A stretch of DNA of 19,554 nt from positions 1 to 19,554 of the forward strand of contig JAEWIJ010000216.1 in NCBI GenBank assembly GCA_023387235.1. The letters are read 5' to 3'. The notes under the pieces were generated by a model. That model worked only from the letters and a program-made list of their open reading frames with translations. It was not told where the DNA came from and ran no database searches. The position numbers and the translations under genes are program-made. How positions within the stretch are numbered: the stretch's first letter is position 1; every line of letters starts with the position of its first letter. This document shows positions 1 to 6,110 of the stretch, in pieces. Source of the DNA: Pseudomonadota bacterium (GTDB lineage Bacteria; Pseudomonadota; Alphaproteobacteria; Rhizobiales; Hyphomicrobiaceae).

Positions 1-174
1 GATGGCCCACCAATGAGAAAGCAGGCCGATCCCCCAGCCCATCAGCACCCATAGAAACCAATAGGGTGCGCCAGTCCACAGGTTGATGATCAAAAGCAGC
101 GCCATGACGATGGCGAATACGATCGCATGGATACGTAAGCCAAGCTTCATCTGCGGTATGGTAGCGCTCTTCAT
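1..174 (-). CDS. 2TM-domain small membrane protein (3' end outside window)
   Basis: Reading leftwards from the ATG at 174, 58 codons stay open to the window edge, so the C-terminus is missing. The start is supported by GGAGAG five bases upstream. After a short basic N-terminus there are two hydrophobic segments, roughly residues 15-32 and 39-53, separated by a short turn. The second ends in the motif WGIGLLSHWW. An aromatic YWFLW stretch followed by GWGIG and a histidine is the signature of the 2TM domain family, small two-helix membrane proteins of unknown function. It lies 69 bp downstream of the exported hydrolase gene on the same strand and could be the last gene of that run. The family call comes from motif recognition; no function can be stated. 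Confidence 0.72.
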   Translation of the reverse strand, partial: MKSATIPQMKLGLRIHAIVFAIVMALLLIINLWTGAPYWFLWVLMGWGIGLLSHWWAI

Positions 175-222
175 AGTGCTCTCCGATGCAGGCTAGGTTG
201 GACACGAAGCGTGGTCGCCTGC

Positions 223-236
223 GCGGCTTGTGCCGC
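223..236 (-). terminator. Possible weak hairpin after the hydrolase gene
   Basis: GCGGC and GCCGC flank the loop TTGT (plus strand), just downstream of the hydrolase stop and before the 2TM gene. The outer bases TGC/GCA can add three pairs across a bulge. There is no T-run, so this may be only an attenuating or RNA-processing structure. Confidence 0.22.
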
Positions 237-243
237 TACGCAG

Positions 244-1020
244 TCATTTTGCGGTGTCGACAGCCGCGAAGATCGCATTCGCGACCTCTTGCGGTTTCGA
301 CAACATCGCAACGTGGCTTGATATGACCTGGACGATTGTCGCCCTCATCTTGCTGGCAAAGGCGAGCTGCAGCTTCGCGGGGATGATGCGGTCGTCCTCG
401 GCGACGACGTACCAATTGGGCTTGTGCGAATAGGCCGCCGAAGTCACCTTCCCGTCGAAAGCTCCCGCGGAAAATGGTGCTTGGGTTGCAGCAAGTAGAG
501 CTGCTTCCTGCGCAGGCAGATCGGGGGCGAAGTACTTCGCCATTCCTTCGGCTGACCACGTCAGCATGCCGCCCGAGTCGGCGCGGAGCTCACTGAACCA
601 TTCGGGTGTCCCGGACGATCCAACGATCGTGCTGATCGATTCGCCATCCGATGGTGCGAACGCGGCAACATATACGAGGGCGCGTACCTTGCTGCTGGTA
701 CCGGCTTCTGTAATCACCGCGCCGCCATAGGAGTGGCCAACGAGGATAACGTCCTTCGCCTGCCCTTCGATCACGCGCCGTGTCGCTGCGACGTCCGCCT
801 CGAAGGAGGACAATGGGTTGTGGACCGCGATGACTTCGAGCCCTCGTGCCTGCAACAGAGGCACGACGCGCGCCCAACTGGATCCGTTGGCCCAGGCACC
901 GTGCACAAGGACGATGGCTGGCATCTTGCGCGAGCCGGACGCCGCCCCGGCACCCACGGCGTTCAGGGCGAGGCTCAACCACGCCGCCGCGGCGCTGACG
1001 ATCGCTATTCTCATCGCCAT
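244..1020 (-). CDS. Exported alpha/beta hydrolase
   Basis: A 258-residue alpha/beta-hydrolase-fold enzyme. A signal peptide covers about residues 1-27, with a hydrophobic core and a likely cut in the GAGAA segment, so it probably acts in the periplasm. The fold's marks are visible: the oxyanion-region motif VLVHGAW (residues 37-43), the nucleophile elbow GHSYGG with Ser97, an acid at Asp210 in EDDRIIP, and the catalytic His236 in SSHVAML. The spacing resembles the esterase/hydroxynitrile-lyase-like subgroup whose members hydrolyse small esters; the substrate cannot be read from sequence. The start has CGAGGAG nine bases upstream. The gene begins 15 bp after the stop of the HtrA protease gene, so co-transcription and a shared envelope role are likely. 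A cytoplasmic version starting inside the leader is possible but unlikely. Confidence 0.88.
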   Translation of the reverse strand: MAMRIAIVSAAAAWLSLALNAVGAGAASGSRKMPAIVLVHGAWANGSSWARVVPLLQARGLEVIAVHNPLSSFEADVAATRRVIEGQAKDVILVGHSYGGAVITEAGTSSKVRALVYVAAFAPSDGESISTIVGSSGTPEWFSELRADSGGMLTWSAEGMAKYFAPDLPAQEAALLAATQAPFSAGAFDGKVTSAAYSHKPNWYVVAEDDRIIPAKLQLAFASKMRATIVQVISSHVAMLSKPQEVANAIFAAVDTAK

Positions 1021-1035
1021 CAGCAGTACTCCTCG

Positions 1036-2424
1036 TCAGCGACCACCGAACTCGACGATGTAGGGAGTACCGGCGCGCGTGATCCTCGCCCGCTCGACCG
1101 GCACGGCATGTTGGGTGAACTCCGAAATCTGGCGTGCTTCGCTGACGGCCAGGTCGTTGACCGACTGGATGATGTCGTTAGCACGCAAACCAGATGCGTA
1201 AGCCGGACCATCAGGTACTACGCCCGTTATGACGACGCCACGCACTTGGCCGTACAGTGGGGAGCGAGGTGAGATGCTCGTGACCGTCAATCCGCCGAGC
1301 CCTATCACGTCTCGAGACACCGTAATCGGCGGTGGATCGGTCAGCTGATCTGTCACCGTCAGGCGGAACGTCTGCGAGCCCGTGGACTTCACGAATTCGA
1401 TCTCGAGCTCATCTCCGACAACGGCGCTGCCAAAGTGGGCAATGAAGTCGTTGCTGTTGCGGATCGCTGCACCGTTGACCGCGACGATGACACAGCCTGG
1501 CTTGATCCCTGCACGGTCCGCCGGAGACTGAGGTGCGACGCGCGACACGAGTGCGCCACGCCTGTTCGGCAGGTTGTGCTGCTTCGCCAAGGCCGGTGAG
1601 AGATCGCTCGTTTCAAAGCCGAGAGATCCGCGGCGCATGCGGCCATGCTTGTAGAGCTGAAAGCCCACTCGATGCGCCATGTTGATGGGGATTGCGAATG
1701 CGATGCCGACGGCACCGCCGCGCTGGCGCCCTACGGCTGTGTTGATGCCGATGAGTTGGCCGTCGAGATTGACCAGCGCCCCGCCGGAATTGCCCGGGTT
1801 CACGGCTGCATCTACCTGGATAAAGCTCTCGTAGATGTCGTATCCGATGCCCGACCGGTTCAATCCGCTGACAATGCCAGCACTGGCACTGCCCTCGAGG
1901 CCGAAGGGGTTGCCGATCGCGATGACAAAGTCGCCGACACGAAGTTGAGACGAGTCTCCGAACGGCATGGATGTCAGGCCTTTGAGATCGATCTGGATGA
2001 CGGCAACATCCGTGCCTGAATCGACACCAATAAGCTTCGCAGCCGTTTCCCGGCCGTCGTGAAGGCCGACCTCGATCATGACAGCGTCGCGGACAACGTG
2101 ATGGTTCGTTGCGATCAGCCCGAGCTCGGCATTGACGATCACGCCGGAGCCGCCGGATCTGAACGGCCGCCGGGACGGCTCAGCAGGTCCGTCGCCCTGC
2201 CGCAGCTGAACAGGAACAATCGTTTCTCCGGTGACCCTGATACTGACGACCGCAGGAAGCGCTCGCTCAATGAGTTGGGCAAAACTCACCATCGGAAGTG
2301 GGAGGGCTTGAGCTACGGCACGCGCATCGCCCTTCGACGACGGGGAGGCAGCCATCGCGGCGAGAGAGGGAGTCAGCGCTCCGAAGATCGCAGACATCAG
2401 CGATACGTGCTTCAGGTACCGCAT
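1036..2424 (-). CDS. HtrA/Deg-family periplasmic serine protease with two PDZ domains
   Basis: 462 residues. The chosen ATG at 2424 has AGGAGG five bases upstream and opens straight into a signal peptide (residues 1-26, cut near AMA-AS). A longer reading frame to 2517 would bury the leader and is rejected. The trypsin-like domain spans about residues 45-260, with the triad His109 (TNHHVV), Asp139 (GTDVAV) and Ser213 (NPGNSGGAL), all intact. PDZ1 lies at about 265-355 and PDZ2 at about 375-460. This is the DegP/DegQ layout, made by proteases and chaperones that clear misfolded envelope proteins. The segment before the catalytic His (residues 70-92) is short, unlike the long LA loop of E. coli DegP. 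The gene lies 110 bp downstream of the 20-residue-repeat gene and 15 bp upstream of the hydrolase gene. DegP, DegQ and MucD cannot be told apart here, so no symbol is given. Confidence 0.93.
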   Translation of the reverse strand: MRYLKHVSLMSAIFGALTPSLAAMAASPSSKGDARAVAQALPLPMVSFAQLIERALPAVVSIRVTGETIVPVQLRQGDGPAEPSRRPFRSGGSGVIVNAELGLIATNHHVVRDAVMIEVGLHDGRETAAKLIGVDSGTDVAVIQIDLKGLTSMPFGDSSQLRVGDFVIAIGNPFGLEGSASAGIVSGLNRSGIGYDIYESFIQVDAAVNPGNSGGALVNLDGQLIGINTAVGRQRGGAVGIAFAIPINMAHRVGFQLYKHGRMRRGSLGFETSDLSPALAKQHNLPNRRGALVSRVAPQSPADRAGIKPGCVIVAVNGAAIRNSNDFIAHFGSAVVGDELEIEFVKSTGSQTFRLTVTDQLTDPPPITVSRDVIGLGGLTVTSISPRSPLYGQVRGVVITGVVPDGPAYASGLRANDIIQSVNDLAVSEARQISEFTQHAVPVERARITRAGTPYIVEFGGR

Positions 2425-2429
2425 TGCAG

Positions 2430-2435
2430 CCTCCT
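2430..2435 (-). promoter_or_regulatory. Ribosome binding site that fixes the HtrA start
   Basis: AGGAGG on the minus strand, five bases before the ATG at 2424. It decides for this start over the upstream in-frame start at 2517, which would put 31 extra charged residues in front of the signal peptide. Confidence 0.8.
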
Positions 2436-2492
2436 GAGGATCGATTACCCGACACTGCTCACGCTCGCGTCGGGCCTTCCCGGCGCGAGGCG

Positions 2493-2520
2493 CGGATGCG
2501 CAACGCAATGTGCGCATCCG
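2493..2520 (-). terminator. Perfect 10-bp hairpin between repeat-protein gene and htrA-like gene
   Basis: CGGATGCGCA and TGCGCATCCG flank the 8-base loop ACGCAATG. In the direction of transcription it begins 14 bases after the stop of the repeat-protein gene and ends 68 bases before the HtrA start. No T-run follows on either strand, so it is not a textbook intrinsic terminator. It could be a partial terminator, an mRNA-stabilising stem that sets different levels for the two genes, or a protein-binding palindrome. Confidence 0.5.
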
Positions 2521-2534
2521 ATCATCATCGTGGG

Positions 2535-2867
2535 TCAGTTTCTCGGCTCGGCGATTACCGGCGGCATCATCCCTTCCGAGCGAACTTTGTTCATGAAGCT
2601 TTTGCTGTCGAATGTAGTGGGAACCGAGGCGCCCTCAGCGCGCAGCTTCTCGAAGAACTGTTCCGCGCTCAGCGGCTTGGAACTGCTTGCACCCTCAGCT
2701 TGCAGCTTGTCGAAGAAGGCACGGGCGTCGAGACTTGACGGCACAGACGCGCCCTCGAGCCGCAGCCGCTCGAAGAACTTGCTGGCTTCGAAGTTTCCAG
2801 ACTGAGCTCCTGCCGTGCCGGCCGTAAGCGCGATGATTACGCTCGCAATGATGGCTGACGACTTCAT
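2535..2867 (-). CDS. Exported small protein made of four 20-residue repeats
   Basis: 110 residues from the ATG at 2867, chosen because AAGGA lies eight bases upstream and the product begins with a clean signal peptide (residues 1-21, cut at AGA-QS). The mature part is almost wholly tandem repeats with an exact 20-residue period: residues 31-50, 51-70, 71-90 and a partial copy at 91-103. The consensus is FF(E/D)KL(R/Q)xEGASVP, then a variable half rich in Ser, Leu and Asp. Each repeat pairs an amphipathic, charged, probably helical segment with a small-residue/proline turn. No enzyme motif or cysteine is present. I do not recognise the family. A periplasmic or secreted structural, binding or stress-related role is possible, because the HtrA protease gene follows in the same direction 110 bp on; that is inference. 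A start at 2936 is open but would bury the leader. Confidence 0.75.
   Translation of the reverse strand: MKSSAIIASVIIALTAGTAGAQSGNFEASKFFERLRLEGASVPSSLDARAFFDKLQAEGASSSKPLSAEQFFEKLRAEGASVPTTFDSKSFMNKVRSEGMMPPVIAEPRN
2559..2777 (-). repeat. Tandem 60-bp coding repeats (three full, one partial)
   Basis: Units at 2777-2718, 2717-2658, 2657-2598 and 2597-2559 (partial) encode the 20-residue repeats of the exported protein. The amino-acid match (FFxKLRxEGAS) is tighter than the DNA match. That suggests old duplications kept by selection on the protein rather than a fresh slippage array. Confidence 0.8.
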
Positions 2868-3162
2868 GGAAGTATCCTTTCCTTGGACGCTCGAGGCTTG
2901 CAGCTCGAGCTCGCTGTTCGGCTTGGTGTGCAGCACCGGACATCGGCGCCGCTACAGAGCTAGTCCCCGCTCAGGCCCGCAGCCAGTTATCGTTCGTTTG
3001 AAATTGTTAGATCTCGCAAAGCGCAGCAGAGGGTGAGCACGCCGTGCACCTCGATCTTGCCGCAACATCGATTAGCAAAATCTATTCCGCATTAACTTGG
3101 TGGTTCTCGGACGCGCCACTATCGATGGGATCGGAGCAGACCAATGAGAGGCGGAAAGTGCA

Positions 3163-3891
3163 ATGAGGACCGATACGCACACGGAGCCGTCAACGCACGG
3201 ATTGGGCGGCCATCAGGCCAGCGAGTTTCTAAGTGCGCTCCTTTGCATCGCTGCGCATGATCTGCGGCGGCCCTTGCAGATCATCCAAAGCACGCACGAG
3301 TGGCTTGGGAGCCGAACGAGCGCGGACTGCGAGAGGAGTCGGGTGACGCGAGGCGAGCGAGCGATCAACGAATTGACGGATCAGCTCGACACGCTTGTCA
3401 GTGCGCTGCGGCTCTATGAGTATACGCGCGGCATGGAGATAGGGGAGGTATCGCTGTCTGGATTGCTGTCAAGACTCGCGCGCGACAATGCCGAGGCAGC
3501 AGCCAGTAAGGACGTCAAGCTTAGAATATATCCTTCCAGCTACAGAGTGGTCAGCAATCCTGTTTTGCTAGGCGGCATATTCCGCAACCTTCTGACCAAT
3601 GCGGTAAAGTATACCCACTCAGGCGGACGCATACTCGTCGGATGCCGCAAAGTCGACGGTGAAGTTCGTATTGACGTCTATGATACTGGCGCCGGCATGG
3701 CTCCCGAGAAGCTTCCGAACATCTTCGAAGCTTTCCAGCGCCTCGACTCGAACAATGAGGACGGATTGGGACTCGGACTGTTCGCAGTCCGGCGTGCCAT
3801 CGGACTACTCGGACATCGCATCGAAGTGAAATCGATGCCGGGTCGAGGCTCAAGATTTTCCGTGTATGCACGTACTGCGTCAGCGCACTAA
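3163..3891 (+). CDS. Short soluble sensor-type histidine kinase without input domain
   Basis: 242 residues forming only a kinase core. The dimerisation/phosphoacceptor domain has its H-box at AAHDLRRPL with His32. The catalytic ATP-binding domain follows: N-box NLLTNAVKY with Asn146, G1 box DTGAGM (174-179), F-box FEAFQRLD and G2 box GLGLGLF (201-207). No membrane segment, PAS, GAF or receiver domain is visible. The protein is therefore cytoplasmic and must take its signal from a partner or through its first 20 residues. No response-regulator gene lies nearby, so the phosphate target is unknown. The gene is transcribed away from the repeat-protein/protease run across a 295-bp intergenic region in which I see no clear promoter. 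The ribosome site before the start is modest (GAGGCGG, about 10 bases). HDLRRPL rather than HELRTPL places it in the HDLR-type branch of HisKA kinases. Confidence 0.88.
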   Translation: MRTDTHTEPSTHGLGGHQASEFLSALLCIAAHDLRRPLQIIQSTHEWLGSRTSADCERSRVTRGERAINELTDQLDTLVSALRLYEYTRGMEIGEVSLSGLLSRLARDNAEAAASKDVKLRIYPSSYRVVSNPVLLGGIFRNLLTNAVKYTHSGGRILVGCRKVDGEVRIDVYDTGAGMAPEKLPNIFEAFQRLDSNNEDGLGLGLFAVRRAIGLLGHRIEVKSMPGRGSRFSVYARTASAH

Positions 3892-3975
3892 ATCGCTTAC
3901 GTTCTGCCAGTACCGAAGGGGCGGCACGTCGGCACGTTCCGAATATCAGGACGCATCCTGAGTAAGGATACATTC

Positions 3976-4989
3976 ATGTCGCTCAAAGACATCCTCCCCA
4001 GCCAGCTTGGCTTCGGCGCAGCGCCGCTAGGCAACATGTTTCGCAACATTCCCGAGCAGGAAGCCCTAGAGACTGTGGATGCTGCGTGGAACGCCGGCAT
4101 TCGCTACTTCGACAACGCGCCATTCTACGGCGCCGGACTCGCGGAACTCCGCATGGGCGAGGCCCTCGCAGGCCGGGCGCGGGAGGAATATGTGATCAGC
4201 ACCAAGGTTGGTCGCCTTATCCTCGATGAAGTCGAAGATGCCAGCGCGCGAGATCTTGGGCAGAAGGGTGACGTCTTCAAGTTCGGGCGGCCAAACAAGA
4301 TCGTGAATGACTACTCGCACGACGCCACGCTGCGCTCCATCGAGGACAGTTTAGGGCGTCTAAAGACTGATCACATTGAGATCGTCTGGGTCCATGACGT
4401 CGCACAGGATTTCTATGGCGACGAGTGGCTCAGCGTGTTCGAAAGCGCGCGGAAGGGTGCCTTCAAGGCATTGGATCGGTTGCGCGACGAAGGCGTCGTC
4501 AGAGCGTGGGGTCTGGGGGTCAACCGGGTCGAGCCAATCGAGTTGGTGTTGGCTCTCGAAGAGCCACGCCCCGACGGCTTCCTACTCGCAGGACGCTACA
4601 CGCTGCTCGACCATGAGCGCGCGCTCCAGCGTGTCATGCCGACCGTGGCTGAGCACGGTCTCGGGATTGTCGTCGGCGGACCGTACAGTTCGGGCGCGCT
4701 CGTCGGAGGCCCGAACTTCGAATATGCGCCTGCCAAACCCGAGCTCCTTAAGAAGGTGGCGAATATAAAAGCGATTGCAGAGCGTCATGCCGTCAGCATG
4801 AAAGCGGCGGGCCTTCAGTTCGCACTCGCCAATCCGGCGGTTGCTGCCGTCATCCCTGGCGCCAGCAAACCAAGCCGGATTGCCGAGGATCGTTCGGCGC
4901 TCGATGAGGTCATCCCGGTAGCGTTCTGGCGCGAGTTGAGAGATGCTGGGCTGGTCAGTCGTGAAGCGCCACTCCCCGATCGCCTATGA
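3976..4989 (+). CDS. Aldo/keto reductase (D-threo-aldose 1-dehydrogenase-like group)
   Basis: A 337-residue NAD(P)H-dependent oxidoreductase of the aldo/keto reductase superfamily, predicted to be a cytoplasmic TIM barrel. The catalytic tetrad is readable: Asp46 and Tyr51 in FDNAPFYG, Lys77 in STKVGR and His140 in WVHD. The C-terminal part carries the family's late nucleotide-binding features, including AAVIPGASKPSR, where the phosphate-contacting loop sits. The opening LGFGAAPLGN and the GLAELRMGEAL stretch resemble the aldose/L-fucose dehydrogenase and pyridoxal dehydrogenase branch, but the substrate is not decided by sequence. The start has AAGGA seven bases upstream. The gene lies 84 bp after the kinase gene on the same strand. 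It ends 23 bp from the stop of the convergent AraC-type regulator, so the two may be functionally linked; that is only suggestive. Confidence 0.92.
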   Translation: MSLKDILPSQLGFGAAPLGNMFRNIPEQEALETVDAAWNAGIRYFDNAPFYGAGLAELRMGEALAGRAREEYVISTKVGRLILDEVEDASARDLGQKGDVFKFGRPNKIVNDYSHDATLRSIEDSLGRLKTDHIEIVWVHDVAQDFYGDEWLSVFESARKGAFKALDRLRDEGVVRAWGLGVNRVEPIELVLALEEPRPDGFLLAGRYTLLDHERALQRVMPTVAEHGLGIVVGGPYSSGALVGGPNFEYAPAKPELLKKVANIKAIAERHAVSMKAAGLQFALANPAVAAVIPGASKPSRIAEDRSALDEVIPVAFWRELRDAGLVSREAPLPDRL

Positions 4990-5012
4990 GTGGTCGTCAT
5001 GCAGGCTCCATG

Positions 5013-5897
5013 TCAGCCCCTGCTCAGCTCCCGATACTGACCCGGCGTGAAGCCTGAAATCTTGCGGAAGGTCCGCGCGAAATTGGATTGCGATCCGAAG
5101 CCGGTATCGAGCGCGATCTCCGTGATCGATGAGCGGCCTGATCGAAGCATCTTCTGCGCCTCCTGAATTCGCCGCTCGATGAGGTATCTGTGTGGAGGCC
5201 GCCCGGTCGCTTCATGAAACAGGCGCGAGAAATGGTACGGACTGAGGCACGCTTCACGAGCGAGATCGTCGAGAGATATGTCGTCGGCCAGATGCGCCTC
5301 TATGAAATCAAGCACCCGCCGCAACCGCTTCGGATCAATCGACGGCATTCGCGTTGATGGTCGGCGCCAGCGATCTATGGTGTAGTTTCCAATGAGGTGC
5401 GCCGAGAGCGCAGTCTGCAGGCCCTCGACGAACACTCGATCGAGAGGCTGTGCGTCGCGCTCCAGAAGACTGTGCAGCGCAGTGCCCATTTGCGTTAACG
5501 TGGCATCCGCAAAGCCTCCAGCATAAATAAGCTGTGCCTTACTCGGATCGATATCGTAGTCGGCGAGCGCGCTCTCTCCGAGCAGCTTTTCGGGCAGAAA
5601 GATCATGAGGCACTCGGTTGAGCCGTCGAGCTCGAGCCGCGTCTCGTGCGTGCCAACAGGGACCAGCCAGCTTGTCCCTGGGCGCGCGATGCCCTCTTGT
5701 GTCTGGCCGTCGCCCGTGCGCAAAACCTTAGCCTGACCGGATAGTATGTAGACCAGTTCGTTGCATTCCGGCCTGACGCAGTTTTGAGCGCCGGAGTCGA
5801 TCTGGCGGCGCTCAACTCGCAGCTTGTCCCACTCGGCGGCACCACCGAGAAGCGTGCTAGCCTGATACTTCCGATCTCCATGAGCCGGCAGCGACAT
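5013..5897 (-). CDS. AraC-family transcriptional regulator with N-terminal cupin domain
   Basis: 294 residues from the ATG at 5897, which has GAGGG just upstream. A TTG at 5948 is in frame but lacks such a site. Residues about 25-105 form a cupin-like sensing domain (CNELVYILSGQAKVL, then PVGTHETRLEL). The C-terminal residues about 190-290 carry the two helix-turn-helices of the AraC/XylS family: SLDDLAREACLSPYHFSRLF and SITEIALDTGFGSQSNFART. The final FRKISGFTPGQYRE is the classic family signature. Such proteins bind a small molecule with the cupin part and usually activate nearby genes. Its upstream region is shared with the divergent 955-residue regulator and contains the TTAACCGC-type box. 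Its tail faces the aldo/keto reductase gene, a plausible target. The ligand is unknown. Confidence 0.92.
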   Translation of the reverse strand: MSLPAHGDRKYQASTLLGGAAEWDKLRVERRQIDSGAQNCVRPECNELVYILSGQAKVLRTGDGQTQEGIARPGTSWLVPVGTHETRLELDGSTECLMIFLPEKLLGESALADYDIDPSKAQLIYAGGFADATLTQMGTALHSLLERDAQPLDRVFVEGLQTALSAHLIGNYTIDRWRRPSTRMPSIDPKRLRRVLDFIEAHLADDISLDDLAREACLSPYHFSRLFHEATGRPPHRYLIERRIQEAQKMLRSGRSSITEIALDTGFGSQSNFARTFRKISGFTPGQYRELSRG

Positions 5898-5986
5898 CGT
5901 ACCCTCGGTGTCACACTCGCTCCGGCCCGATCGACCGGCTGGGCACAAACTGGCCGATCTTGTGCGAGCTTCTATCCGTCTGGCGA

Positions 5987-6001
5987 GTTAAATGCGGTTA
6001 A
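5987..6001 (-). promoter_or_regulatory. Candidate operator box, copy 1 (araC/regulator divergent region)
   Basis: Reading TTAACCGCATTTAAC on the minus strand, this element lies in the 213-bp gap between the AraC-type gene and the first STAND regulator. It is a direct repeat of TTAAC with a 10-base offset, the kind of tandem site used by OmpR/PhoB-type winged-helix proteins. It differs by one base from the element at 9031-9045. Confidence 0.5.
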
Positions 6002-6110
6002 GCGCTCTGACGTAGGCGGATCGTTGCCGGCATAGGTTCCGAGCGGGCTAAACGCGTGTTATCTATGACTTAGTCGTGCCTGGACTTCCTGAACATCAGA
6101 GATCCGGCTG

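Noticed and set aside
2425..2517. Longer HtrA N-terminus starting at 2517
   Set aside because: It would put 31 charged residues before a clear signal peptide, run through the perfect hairpin, and ignore the strong AGGAGG before 2424.
2559..2777. Regular 60-bp repeats considered as a CRISPR or satellite array
   Set aside because: The unit is exactly 20 codons, the protein repeat is better conserved than the DNA, and there are no identical repeats with unique spacers.
3087..3096. CCGCATTAAC upstream of the kinase gene as a third operator box
   Set aside because: It lacks the first TTAAC half and is one base shorter between elements, so the match is too weak.
6024..6065. A sigma70-type promoter (TTGCCG with TATCTA or TAAACG) before regulator 1
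   Set aside because: The spacings of 30 and 19 bases do not suit, and the match is poor.
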